A stretch of 64,000 bases of DNA from an uncultured Tenacibaculum sp. GTDB taxonomy: Bacteria > Bacteroidota > Bacteroidia > Flavobacteriales > Flavobacteriaceae. Below, in pieces: positions 19,254 through 27,456 of this stretch. Each line of letters opens with the position of its first letter. Within the stretch, counting starts at the first letter, position 1. The notes under the pieces were generated by a model. That model was not told the DNA's origin. It did not search any database and saw only the letters and a program-made list of their open reading frames with translations. Location: contig CANNGJ010000001.1 in the NCBI GenBank assembly GCA_947504185.1, forward strand, positions 124,001 through 188,000, given 5' to 3'. The position numbers and the translations under genes were made by a program.

Positions 19254-19406
19254 ATGAAAAATTTAGAAAGTTATGATGTTCAAATTATGGACACAAAGGA
19301 AGTACAAGAAACTAATGGAGGAATCCTTTTCACTCTAGCTGTATGTATAGCATTAGGTACAGCAGCAATGGGTGGGCATTACATATATGAAAGCACTAAA
19401 GGCTAA
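19254..19406 (+). CDS. Double-glycine-leader bacteriocin-like precursor 4
   Basis: This 50-residue peptide is a tandem paralogue of precursor 3. The first 36 nt of the two genes are identical (MKNLESYDVQIM), and the upstream bases match too, which points to a recent duplication. The leader ends NGG; the core is 27 residues with a single Cys and ends YESTKG. Confidence 0.77.
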   Translation: MKNLESYDVQIMDTKEVQETNGGILFTLAVCIALGTAAMGGHYIYESTKG

Positions 19407-19441
19407 ATTATTCATTGTTAAATCAATATAAAAACTAAAAA

Positions 19442-19585
19442 ATGAAAAAATTAGAAAAGTACGGAGTTCAAGAAATTTGCAAACAAGACGCTAAAGATAC
19501 TGAAGGTGGATTTTTTATGTTATTTGCTGCAGCTGTCGCAGTAACTGCTATTGGATATGCTATGTATGATCATATAAATAGTTAA
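19442..19585 (+). CDS. Double-glycine-leader bacteriocin-like precursor 5
   Basis: This 47-residue peptide has the leader KYGVQEICKQDAKDTEGG. The short hydrophobic 24-residue core is rich in Ala and ends YDHINS. A Cys is present in the leader but not in the core. It is the last peptide gene before the exporter. Confidence 0.75.
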   Translation: MKKLEKYGVQEICKQDAKDTEGGFFMLFAAAVAVTAIGYAMYDHINS

Positions 19586-19615
19586 AAATCATTATATCTT
19601 TGAAATGATTATTTT

Positions 19616-19650
19616 AATCTCATAGAATTATAATTTTATGAGATTTTTTT
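19616..19650 (+). terminator. Intrinsic terminator after the second precursor group
   Basis: AATCTCATA and TATGAGATT form a stem followed by seven T, 31 bp after precursor 5. Confidence 0.8.
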
Positions 19651-19669
19651 ATTAATCAATAAAAGGCCG

Positions 19670-19704
19670 TTGCAAATAAATTGCAGTAAATACTCTTTTC
19701 TTTG
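19670..19704 (+). promoter_or_regulatory. Promoter of the C39 ABC exporter
   Basis: TTGCAA (19670) and TTGCAGT (19681) are 11 bp apart. The -7-like box TTTCTTTG ends at 19704, again 18 bp after the start of TTGCAGT as measured to TCTTTG. This indicates co-regulation with both precursor groups. Confidence 0.6.
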
Positions 19705-19724
19705 TTGTTCAAAATAAAAAAAGA

Positions 19725-21878
19725 ATGGCGAAAATAACCATAAAACAACACGACATTACTGATTGCGGGGCTGCGTGTTTGGCATCTATATCTGCACACT
19801 ATAACTTACAACTGCCTATTGCACGTATACGACAGTACGCAGGTACTGATAAAAAAGGTACTAATGTATTAGGTTTAATTGAAGCTGCTGAAAAATTAGG
19901 GTTTGAAGCTAAAGGAGTTCGTGGAAAGTTAGATAGTTTATTTAAAATACCTAAACCCACTATTGCACACATTATTGTTAAAGAACAATTACATCATTAT
20001 GTAGTTATATATGAAGTAACTAAAGAGTATATAAAAATTATGGATCCAGGTGATGGGAAAATCCATAAGAAAACACATGAAGAATTTTTAAAAGAATGGA
20101 CAGGGGTTTTAGTATTATTATTACCTAAAGAAGAATTTACTGCTGGTAATGAAAAAGTATCAGTTTTAAAACGTTTTTGGTTTTTATTAAAGCCACATAA
20201 ATTTGTGTTACTACAAGCTTTAATAGGAGCAGTTGTTTATACATTATTAGGTTTTTCTACATCCATCTACATACAAAAAATTACCGACCATGTATTAATT
20301 GGTGGTAATACTAAATTATTAAACTTACTAAGTTTAATAATGCTTGTACTACTAGTATTACAAATTATAATAGGTGTTCTCAAAGATGTTTTTTTAATAA
20401 AAAGCGGACAACAGATAGATGCCCGTTTAATTTTGGGTTATTACAAGCACTTATTAAAATTACCTCAACAATTTTTTGATACTATGCGAGTAGGAGAAAT
20501 TATTTCTCGTATTAACGACGCTGTAAAAATAAGAACTTTTATTAACGATGTTTCATTAAGTTTAACTGTTAATATTCTAATTCTATTTTTCTCTTTTGGT
20601 ATTATGTTTATGTATTACTGGAAGCTAGCTTTAATTATGCTGTTGGTTATTCCATTATACTTAGTAGTGTATTTAATAATAAATAAACTAAACAAGAAAA
20701 CAGAGCGCAAAATAATGGAGAGTTCTGCTGATTTAGAAAGTCAATTAGTAGAATCGCTAAACTCAGTCGGTACTATTAAACGTTTTGGTTTGGAAAGTTT
20801 TGCAAACATAAAAACAGAAACACGTTTTGTAAACTTATTAAATGTTGGGTATAAATCTGCTTTAAACTCAGTTTTTTCTGGGACTTCAACAACTTTTATA
20901 GCACAATTATTTACCATTATTTTACTTTGGAGTGGTTCTTATTTTGTGATTGAAAGACAAATTACTGCGGGAGAGTTAATGTCTTTTTATGCTATTATTG
21001 GGTATTTTATGAATCCTGTAGCAAGTTTAATTGGAGCCAACAAGCAAATACAAAATGCACTAATTGCTGCCGACCGTTTGTTTGAAATCATGGATTTAGA
21101 ACGTGAAGAAAATGAGGATAAAATTGTATTAAGAAAAGATAAAATTGAAGATATCGAATTTAAAAACGTAGCTTTTAGATATGGTACAAGAGTACAGGTT
21201 TTTACAGATTTTAATTTAAAAATTAAAAAAGGAAATATTACTGCTATTGTTGGTGAAAGTGGTTCAGGTAAATCAACATTAATATCCTTATTACAAAATT
21301 TATATCCTTTACAAAAAGGGCAAATTACCATCGGAGATTTAGATTTAAAATATATACAACATGAGAGTCTACGTGAATTGGTAAGTGTAGTACCCCAAAA
21401 AATAGATTTATTCGCAGGAAATGTAATTGATAATATCGCTGTAGGAGATTTTGCTCCTAATACGGAATTGATAATTGATATTTGTAAATCAATAGGCATT
21501 TTAGAGTTTATAGAAAGTTTACCAAATGGGTTTAACACCTATTTAGGTGAAAATGGAGCAACATTATCTGGTGGGCAGAAACAACGAATTGCTATTGCTA
21601 GAGCTCTATACAAACAACCTGAAGTTCTAGTATTAGATGAAGCTACTTCTTCTTTAGATTCTTCTTCTGAAAATTATATTCAAAAAGCAGTAGAAAAATT
21701 ACGAAAAGAAAATAAAACCATTATTATCATTGCTCATAGATTAAGTACAGTAATAAATGCTGATGAAATTGTAGTTTTACAAAAAGGAAAAGTTTTAGAA
21801 CAAGGTAATCACAAAATGTTATATGCTGAGCAGAGTAAATATTATGATTTATGGCAACAACAAATGCCTAAGTTATGA
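19725..21878 (+). CDS. C39-peptidase-containing ABC exporter for double-glycine peptides
   Basis: This 717-residue protein has the full peptidase-ABC layout. An N-terminal C39 protease (DCGAACLA with Cys14, HHYVVIYE near 91, Asp in IMDPG near 107) is followed by a six-helix transmembrane domain (about 160-430) and an ATPase. The ATPase has Walker A GESGSGKST (510-518), signature LSGGQKQR (from 614) and Walker B VLVLDEA. It cuts leaders after Gly-Gly and exports the cores, working with the HlyD adaptor at 15764. It has its own copy of the locus promoter motif. Confidence 0.95.
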   Translation: MAKITIKQHDITDCGAACLASISAHYNLQLPIARIRQYAGTDKKGTNVLGLIEAAEKLGFEAKGVRGKLDSLFKIPKPTIAHIIVKEQLHHYVVIYEVTKEYIKIMDPGDGKIHKKTHEEFLKEWTGVLVLLLPKEEFTAGNEKVSVLKRFWFLLKPHKFVLLQALIGAVVYTLLGFSTSIYIQKITDHVLIGGNTKLLNLLSLIMLVLLVLQIIIGVLKDVFLIKSGQQIDARLILGYYKHLLKLPQQFFDTMRVGEIISRINDAVKIRTFINDVSLSLTVNILILFFSFGIMFMYYWKLALIMLLVIPLYLVVYLIINKLNKKTERKIMESSADLESQLVESLNSVGTIKRFGLESFANIKTETRFVNLLNVGYKSALNSVFSGTSTTFIAQLFTIILLWSGSYFVIERQITAGELMSFYAIIGYFMNPVASLIGANKQIQNALIAADRLFEIMDLEREENEDKIVLRKDKIEDIEFKNVAFRYGTRVQVFTDFNLKIKKGNITAIVGESGSGKSTLISLLQNLYPLQKGQITIGDLDLKYIQHESLRELVSVVPQKIDLFAGNVIDNIAVGDFAPNTELIIDICKSIGILEFIESLPNGFNTYLGENGATLSGGQKQRIAIARALYKQPEVLVLDEATSSLDSSSENYIQKAVEKLRKENKTIIIIAHRLSTVINADEIVVLQKGKVLEQGNHKMLYAEQSKYYDLWQQQMPKL

Positions 21879-21963
21879 TGGTTACCTTGCTTATTAAAAA
21901 ACATGATAAAGTGGGTACAAAAAACACCTTCACTTCTGTTTATAGTCATGGAATAGTGCAAAT

Positions 21964-21994
21964 AAAAAACCTCAACGATTAGTTGAGGTTTTTT
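21964..21994. terminator. Bidirectional intrinsic terminator
   Basis: AAAAAACCTCAAC and GTTGAGGTTTTTT form a 13-bp stem with A/T runs on both sides. It would end the exporter transcript and any transcript through the tRNA on the other strand. Confidence 0.85.
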
Positions 21995-21999
21995 ATTTG

Positions 22000-22081
22000 T
22001 ACTCGAGGCGGGAATCGAACCCGCACTCCCGAAAGAATTGGATTTTGAATCCCGCGTGTCTACCAATTCCACCACTTCGGC
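22000..22081 (-). tRNA. trnL: Chimeric tRNA-Leu (anticodon CAA), element insertion site
   Basis: On the minus strand this 82-nt sequence has a Leu-type D-arm, the loop TTCAAAA (anticodon CAA), a short variable arm and a good T-arm (GCGGG TTCGATT CCCGC). However, the 5' acceptor strand GCCGAAG does not pair with the 3' strand CTCGAGT (it would need CTTCGGC). The anticodon stem CGGGA/TCCAA also has two mismatches. The 3' half from the anticodon loop onward looks chromosomal, while the 5' half appears to be supplied from the element side. The tRNA is probably not functional as read. Confidence 0.7.
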
Positions 22082-22119
22082 AATTCAATATTTCAATTTA
22101 GGCGGCGGATTTTGAATCC
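22040..22119. repeat. Duplicated 13-bp core (candidate att sites) at the tRNA anticodon loop
   Basis: GGATTTTGAATCC occurs at 22040-22052, in the tRNA anticodon stem-loop, and again at 22107-22119, 67 bp away and closer to the integrase. It is an imperfect palindrome, as expected for a tyrosine-recombinase core. The bases between hold a 5' tRNA-Leu half and about 25 bp of unrelated DNA. Two cores suggest successive or nested integrations. Confidence 0.6.
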
Positions 22120-22260
22120 TTCGTGCTTTGATGCTGTATAATTTTAAATGTAATGATAATCAGTAAGTTACGAAATAATTACCACATATTGCATCATAAA
22201 AAATCATATTAAATCAACATTTGTTTTAGGTATGTTTTAGGTAAAATCTAACGATTTTTG

Positions 22261-22268
22261 TATCTTTG
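22261..22268 (+). promoter_or_regulatory. -7 box of the integrase promoter
   Basis: TATCTTTG matches TAnnTTTG exactly and lies 19 bp before the integrase ATG. Confidence 0.6.
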
Positions 22269-22287
22269 TATGACTAATTCATAAGCT

Positions 22288-23502
22288 ATGGCGTCAATAA
22301 AGATAATACTTTGGAAGCATGACAAAAAGAAAAATGGCACTTTTCCGCTTGCGCTTCGTATCACACAAAACAGAAAAACCCGCTATATTTTCACAGGCAA
22401 ATATATCTTTGAAAAAGATTGGGATGCTGCTGCAAGCAAAGTAAAGAAGTCATATCCTAATTCTACGCGGCTCAATAACTTCCTTTTAACCAAACTAAAA
22501 GAGGCGAATAAAACCCTTCTGGATTTAGAGACAGAAGATAAGGGCATTTCTTCAAAGCAAGTCAAAACAGAAATCACCTCTCCGCTTAGCAATAAGAGCT
22601 TCAATGAGATCTCACGTATTTATATTCAAGAATTAGAGGATAATAAAAAGCTCACGCGCCTGTCTTCAGACCGAGCCAGAGTTAATCATTTTATAGAATT
22701 TGCAGGTTCAGATAATATCAATTTCCGAGAAATCGACGAAGCGTTTTTAAGACGCTATATGATCTTTTTAAAAACAAAAAAAAAGAACGGAAAGCGTTCA
22801 ATCATTAATGCCTTAATCGTTATTCGCACGATTTACAACAGAGCCATAAAAGCAGGAATTATCGAGCGTAAACATTATCCTTTTGGCGCGGATAAAATCC
22901 GTATTAAGTTTCCCGAAACGCAAAAAATAGGCTTATCAGTAGAGGAGATGAAAACTCTTGAATCTTTGGAAGGCTTAACACCCCAAGAGGAACATGCAAG
23001 AAATGTATGGCTGTTTAGTTTCTTTCTAGCAGGGATGCGCGTAGCAGATGTTTTGCTCATTCGCTGGAGTGATATTTATGATGGGCGATTACATTATCGC
23101 ATGAATAAGAATGAAAAAGTCTTATCCCTCAAACTCCCTGAAAAAATATACCCCATATTAAAAGCCTATGAAGCTGCACAAGAAAATGCTGATGATTTTA
23201 TTTTTCCTGAAATGAAGCTTGCGGACTTAAAAAACTTAAAAGACATATTGGCTAAAACAAAAACTGCCAATAAGAAATTCAATAAATATTTAGAAACCAT
23301 TGCTGAAAAAGCGAAGATTACAAAGAAGCTAACGATGCATATTGCACGTCATACCTTTGGCAATATTTCAGGCGATAAAATACCAATTCAGACATTGCAA
23401 AGACTGTATCGTCATTCATCCATTACAACAACGATACAATATCAATCAAACTTCATTCATAAGGATTTTGATGAGGCATTGGATAATGTCATTAATTATT
23501 AA
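22288..23502 (+). CDS. Tyrosine recombinase (Bacteroidota-type integrase)
   Basis: This 404-residue protein has an N-terminal arm-binding domain, a SAM-like core-binding domain (about 105-215) and a catalytic domain. Catalytic residues are visible: Arg251 in AGMRVADVL, His351 and Arg354 in HIARHTF, His376 in YRHSSI, and the nucleophile Tyr385 in TTIQYQ. It inserts and excises the element at the adjacent tRNA-Leu core. It is divergent from, and 206 bp beyond, the tRNA. The family is typical of Bacteroidota conjugative or mobilizable elements. Confidence 0.95.
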   Translation: MASIKIILWKHDKKKNGTFPLALRITQNRKTRYIFTGKYIFEKDWDAAASKVKKSYPNSTRLNNFLLTKLKEANKTLLDLETEDKGISSKQVKTEITSPLSNKSFNEISRIYIQELEDNKKLTRLSSDRARVNHFIEFAGSDNINFREIDEAFLRRYMIFLKTKKKNGKRSIINALIVIRTIYNRAIKAGIIERKHYPFGADKIRIKFPETQKIGLSVEEMKTLESLEGLTPQEEHARNVWLFSFFLAGMRVADVLLIRWSDIYDGRLHYRMNKNEKVLSLKLPEKIYPILKAYEAAQENADDFIFPEMKLADLKNLKDILAKTKTANKKFNKYLETIAEKAKITKKLTMHIARHTFGNISGDKIPIQTLQRLYRHSSITTTIQYQSNFIHKDFDEALDNVINY

Positions 23503-23522
23503 GTCAAAAAAAATCTGCATAG

Positions 23523-24257
23523 ATGACACAAGAAGAAAAAATAAAACTGCGTGAGCATTTTGAATTTTATATTAATGACTGGGCGAAGAAGTACCCTACT
23601 CCAATTGTTAACGATCATTCTTTACTTGATGAAGATAGTAGCCAATTTCATACAAGCACAGCAGAGCTTGAAGTTTTTCATTTAAACCCAGAACATCTTC
23701 ATAGACTGCATACCGCCTTTACCTTCTATGAAATTTTTATTGATATAGCGAGCGGACATGGTTTTGATGAAGGAATTGTAACGCTCATTGAAAAAGCGCG
23801 CAGCATTTGCCCTCCAATTCATTTTTTCGGTAAAGAGTTTGAATTTCAAACACGCTGCGATGAGCAACAATGGTTTTCATGGTTTGCAAAAGAGTTTTTT
23901 GATTTATCAATGCGCTCAAGCCATGCTTTTTGGCATAAGAAAAGTTTTAACCTCAGCCACCTGACAAAGTTCAAGGATGAAATAAAATTGGATAATTTTT
24001 CAAAAGAACGGGTTAAGGAATTGATAGGCGAAGCTCCTATCATTGCCCCAGAGTTAATAGATGAATTATATGAGGCACTGAATAAAGGAGGCGTTCAAGC
24101 TGTGAATGCACTTTTTAAAACCAAAGGCACTTTCGATCCAAACTTCAAGGATAAGAAAGCTGTCATTGACTATATTGTTTTAATGAAACGGTTTTCAGGC
24201 ATTGAACTCACCCCCGAAGAAGAAGCTGTTGATGGATTAAATAGAAATAAAAACTAA
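23523..24257 (+). CDS. Hypothetical protein next to the integrase
   Basis: This 244-residue protein was not recognised. It is soluble-looking and rich in aromatic residues (HFFGKEFEFQTRCDEQQWFSWFAKEFF, in two overlapping stretches around residues 100-125), with no signal peptide or transmembrane segment. It starts 20 bp after the integrase stop and probably shares its transcript. Its stop overlaps the convergent LytTR gene by 4 bp. Confidence 0.75.
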   Translation: MTQEEKIKLREHFEFYINDWAKKYPTPIVNDHSLLDEDSSQFHTSTAELEVFHLNPEHLHRLHTAFTFYEIFIDIASGHGFDEGIVTLIEKARSICPPIHFFGKEFEFQTRCDEQQWFSWFAKEFFDLSMRSSHAFWHKKSFNLSHLTKFKDEIKLDNFSKERVKELIGEAPIIAPELIDELYEALNKGGVQAVNALFKTKGTFDPNFKDKKAVIDYIVLMKRFSGIELTPEEEAVDGLNRNKN

Positions 24258-24994
24258 ATCATATTAATCAGTTTCAAAAAATCTTCCTTTCTTCTTTTGG
24301 CTATAGGTATTTCGTATTTATCTTTCATAATTACAGATGCATTTGCTCCTTTAATGTACTTTTTGATATATGCGGTATTTATAAGATGAGATTGATGCGT
24401 CCTAAAAAAACTATGAGTATTTAATAACTCATCATAATGTTTTAGCGTTTTAGATGTTAAGATGCTTTTTCCCTCCAACAAAAATATTTTGGTGTATGTC
24501 CCATCTGCTTCGCAACGAATAATATCTGCAACATTTAAAAAATAAGTTTCTTTTTCTGTTACTATGATTATCTTCTCGTTCTTTTCTTTAGAAGTATTGT
24601 GAAGTAAGGCGTTTGCTTTTAAAAAAGAACTTGTTTCAATAGAGTTGTTTAATCTTTTTAGAGTTTCACCAAGTTCTTTATTGTCAATTGGCTTTAATAA
24701 ATAATCAAATGCACTAAACTTTATAGCTTCAATGGCATACTTATCATAAGCCGTAGTAAATATTATATGAAATTCAATATTTTTAATCGATTTCAATAAA
24801 TCGAATGCTGTTTTTTCATGTAACTGAACATCTAAAAAAACTAAGTCCGGATTAAGTGTTTCGATACGGTTTTTGGCAATCTCTACATTAGAGCAAATTG
24901 CGACAACCTGTATAACAGTAGAATAATTTATTAATAATGACTGTAGCTTCTCTCTACAGTGTTTCTCATCATCAACTAATATTGTTTTTAACAT
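24254..24994 (-). CDS. LytTR-family response regulator
   Basis: This 246-residue protein has a receiver domain with acidic pocket Asp8-Asp9, phospho-acceptor Asp55 in LVFLDVQ and Lys101 in YLLKPID. A C-terminal LytTR DNA-binding domain covers about residues 140-246 (FFRTHQSHLINTAYIKKY). It is the partner of the histidine kinase 5 bp upstream on the same strand. Its targets are not evident. It lies inside the element next to the integrase, so it may be cargo. Confidence 0.94.
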   Translation of the reverse strand: MLKTILVDDEKHCREKLQSLLINYSTVIQVVAICSNVEIAKNRIETLNPDLVFLDVQLHEKTAFDLLKSIKNIEFHIIFTTAYDKYAIEAIKFSAFDYLLKPIDNKELGETLKRLNNSIETSSFLKANALLHNTSKEKNEKIIIVTEKETYFLNVADIIRCEADGTYTKIFLLEGKSILTSKTLKHYDELLNTHSFFRTHQSHLINTAYIKKYIKGANASVIMKDKYEIPIAKRRKEDFLKLINMI

Positions 24995-24999
24995 TCAAT

Positions 25000-26784
25000 T
25001 TAAAATTTAAGTTCAAGTGGCAATGAAAGCTCCACTCTCAGGCCATATTTCTTATCGATATAATTAATAGTACCTTTTGTATCAGCCGTTTTATTGATTA
25101 TATCTAATCTTTGATTGGTGATTTTTAACCCCATTGAATTTTGGTTACTTAAATTTTGTTTAGAGCCATTTCTTCCTACGCCGTCATCTTCAATAGCACA
25201 AACAAGTTTCCCATTTACGTTGTTTATTTCAATCAATACCGTTCCGTCTGTTTCTTTTTTGGAAATACCGTGCCAAATGCTATTTTCTATGAATGGCTGT
25301 AAAATAAGAGGAGGAATCAATGTATTTTCAATATCAATTGTTTTATCAATATTGATTTTGAAGTTAAGTTTGTTTTTTAGGCGTAGTGATTCTATCTCGA
25401 TATATAGTTTTAAAAGCTCTAAATCATCTTTTAATAAAATCCATTTATTTTCAGAATTTTCCAGAATTGCACGTGTTAATTTTGAAAACTTTCCTAAATA
25501 TTCATCGGCTTTTTCAACATCGTGATTACCCAAATAGTTACTTATGGAGTTTAAGGAATTAAAAATAAAATGAGGGTTCATTTGAGAACGCAGAGCGATT
25601 AATTCGGTTTCTGCCATTTTCGTTTTAAACTCAGCAACCTTTCTTTGCTGTTCAGCGTCACGTTTTCGTTTATATAAAAAATATCCAATTATAGAAAACA
25701 CTAACAAAAAGCTTCCAATGCCAATGGCAGTATTCTTGATATATGATTGGCGGTTTATTTCTATCTTGGAAATAGTTTCCTGTTTATCAAGCTGGTACTG
25801 CATATCTTTTTTAGTAAGTTCAGCTTTTTTCTCCTCAGAGGTGACACTGTCTCTTAGTTGGATATAGTTTTTATAAGCCGATAAAGATTTCGCATAATCT
25901 TTATCGTTTTCATAAACTTGATTTAGGACAAGCCATGAATCAGCTTGCCATTCAACTGCATCTATTTCTTTAGAAACATCTAATGCTTTTTTTGCATAAT
26001 TTTGTGCTTGAACATATTTGTTTTGTAGTATCGACACTTTCCCTAAACTATTTAGCGCAGATGCCTTAATGTATTTATTGTCAATTTTCTCTGAAAGCTT
26101 TAGAGCCTCAGAATAATACATAAGAGAATTTTGATAATCTCTTTTTCTTTTATAAGCCAATCCTTTATTATTGATAATTGCTGCAACAAAAAAACTATTG
26201 TCTAGTTCTTTTGCTAAAGACAGAGCATTATCAAAATAACCAAGGGATTTATCTACCTTATTTGTTTCGCTATAAACATTCCCAATATTATTGTAAGCCC
26301 TAATTTGATTGATAGTATCTTTTCGCTGAATTGCAATGTTTAAACAGTTGTTGTAGTTCTTTAATGCCTTGTTGAAATCCTTCATGTCGGCATAAATATT
26401 GGCAAGATTGTTATATAAGTTAAGTACCAAATTTTGATCACCTATTTTTTCAGATATACGCAATGCTTCTAAAAAGAAGTCTAAAGCTTTTAGATTATCC
26501 GCCATCGTATAATAGATGCTCCCTTTTTGATTTAGGGCTAGAGCCATTCCCTGCTCCCAGTTCTTGTCATTAGCAATTAAAAGCCCTTCATTTATATACT
26601 TTAAAGCCCTTTCGGGGTTACTATAAGTAAAATGATCTGACGCATTTATTAGGTGTTTGCTTCTTACCGTATCACGCTTTATATGAAAATCTAAAAGAGT
26701 AGATATAGAGTCTTTTTCTTGCGCCAAAGAAATTTGAAACAAGAAGAAAGCAACTAATATTATCCTAATTTTTAAAACGATCAT
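25000..26784 (-). CDS. TPR-containing sensor histidine kinase (LytS/His_kinase type)
   Basis: This 594-residue protein has a signal-like N-terminus and then about eight TPR repeats (ALDFFLEALRISEKIGD, ALKNYNNCLNIAIQRKD and similar). A transmembrane helix follows (about 346-366), then the His_kinase domain with phospho-acceptor His in QMNPHFIFNSLNS and a C-terminal ATPase (EDDGVGRNG). TPR sensors of this kind are common in Bacteroidota, with unknown signals. It pairs with the downstream LytTR regulator. A copy of the element's CACGTCATA motif lies 25 bp upstream. Confidence 0.93.
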   Translation of the reverse strand: MIVLKIRIILVAFFLFQISLAQEKDSISTLLDFHIKRDTVRSKHLINASDHFTYSNPERALKYINEGLLIANDKNWEQGMALALNQKGSIYYTMADNLKALDFFLEALRISEKIGDQNLVLNLYNNLANIYADMKDFNKALKNYNNCLNIAIQRKDTINQIRAYNNIGNVYSETNKVDKSLGYFDNALSLAKELDNSFFVAAIINNKGLAYKRKRDYQNSLMYYSEALKLSEKIDNKYIKASALNSLGKVSILQNKYVQAQNYAKKALDVSKEIDAVEWQADSWLVLNQVYENDKDYAKSLSAYKNYIQLRDSVTSEEKKAELTKKDMQYQLDKQETISKIEINRQSYIKNTAIGIGSFLLVFSIIGYFLYKRKRDAEQQRKVAEFKTKMAETELIALRSQMNPHFIFNSLNSISNYLGNHDVEKADEYLGKFSKLTRAILENSENKWILLKDDLELLKLYIEIESLRLKNKLNFKINIDKTIDIENTLIPPLILQPFIENSIWHGISKKETDGTVLIEINNVNGKLVCAIEDDGVGRNGSKQNLSNQNSMGLKITNQRLDIINKTADTKGTINYIDKKYGLRVELSLPLELKF

Positions 26785-26808
26785 ACAAATTCTAAAAAAG
26801 CCTTTTTA

Positions 26809-26825
26809 CACGTCATAAATGTAAC
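26809..26825. promoter_or_regulatory. CACGTCATA operator-like site upstream of the kinase gene
   Basis: CACGTCATAAATGTAAC shares its first 12 bases with the reverse complement of the site at 28505-28521. It lies just upstream of the kinase start on the minus strand. The second half of the palindrome is degenerate. Confidence 0.4.
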
Positions 26826-27004
26826 ACTTTTGAAAATTAATTATTGGCAAAAGAAGGAATAATATAGAGGACAGGTTTACCGCTTACCAATTCATCCTTT
26901 CCGAATACTAATTCTATGAAAATGTATTGGTTTAAATAGCTAGATTCATTCTAACTATTGCCATTTTAAGAATGATTTGGGCAATCAAAAAATCGAACCT
27001 ATTC

Positions 27005-27445
27005 ATGAAAACACTACTCTTATTTGTTACTTTTTTTATTACAATTCCTAACACTACTTTTCTTGCAAAAAGGGGTTTGTTTGGTAAACAAGAAACAATA
27101 AAAAAATTACAAGACGTCTCCATAAAAGGCTCTAAAGGTGAAGACTTATACTTAGGATATAAAACCTCTGCATTATTTGTGTTCTTTGGAGTTTATTTTA
27201 AAGATGATGGCTATGTCTTAGGAATCAAAAAAGGCTATGGTTCTTATTATCCTTTAGACGAAAAACAAATTAAAGAATTCCAAGAACAAGGTCACTTACC
27301 TAAACCTTTACCAGAGTACAGTATTTCTTTTTTTGATTATATAATGGGGTATTCTCTTTGGATTGTTCTGCCCTTTATTATTGGTTTTCAGATTTTGAAA
27401 CATAGATATAAAAAACAAGCCAAAGCGAGCCAAAAACCCATATAA
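27005..27445 (+). CDS. Small membrane protein, hypothetical
   Basis: The start at 27005 is preferred to the one at 26972, because the protein then begins with a hydrophobic segment MKTLLLFVTFFITI. The 146-residue product has an N-terminal signal or anchor, a soluble middle and a C-terminal transmembrane helix (YSLWIVLPFIIGFQIL) with a basic tail. No family was recognised. It is 11 bp upstream of the next secreted-protein gene and heads a cluster of exported proteins. Confidence 0.65.
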   Translation: MKTLLLFVTFFITIPNTTFLAKRGLFGKQETIKKLQDVSIKGSKGEDLYLGYKTSALFVFFGVYFKDDGYVLGIKKGYGSYYPLDEKQIKEFQEQGHLPKPLPEYSISFFDYIMGYSLWIVLPFIIGFQILKHRYKKQAKASQKPI

Positions 27446-27456
27446 ACCTAGAAAAC

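Noticed and set aside
20987..21538. Minus-strand frame of 183 codons within the ABC exporter
   Set aside because: It runs opposite well-conserved ATPase sequence, with no start signal or family match.
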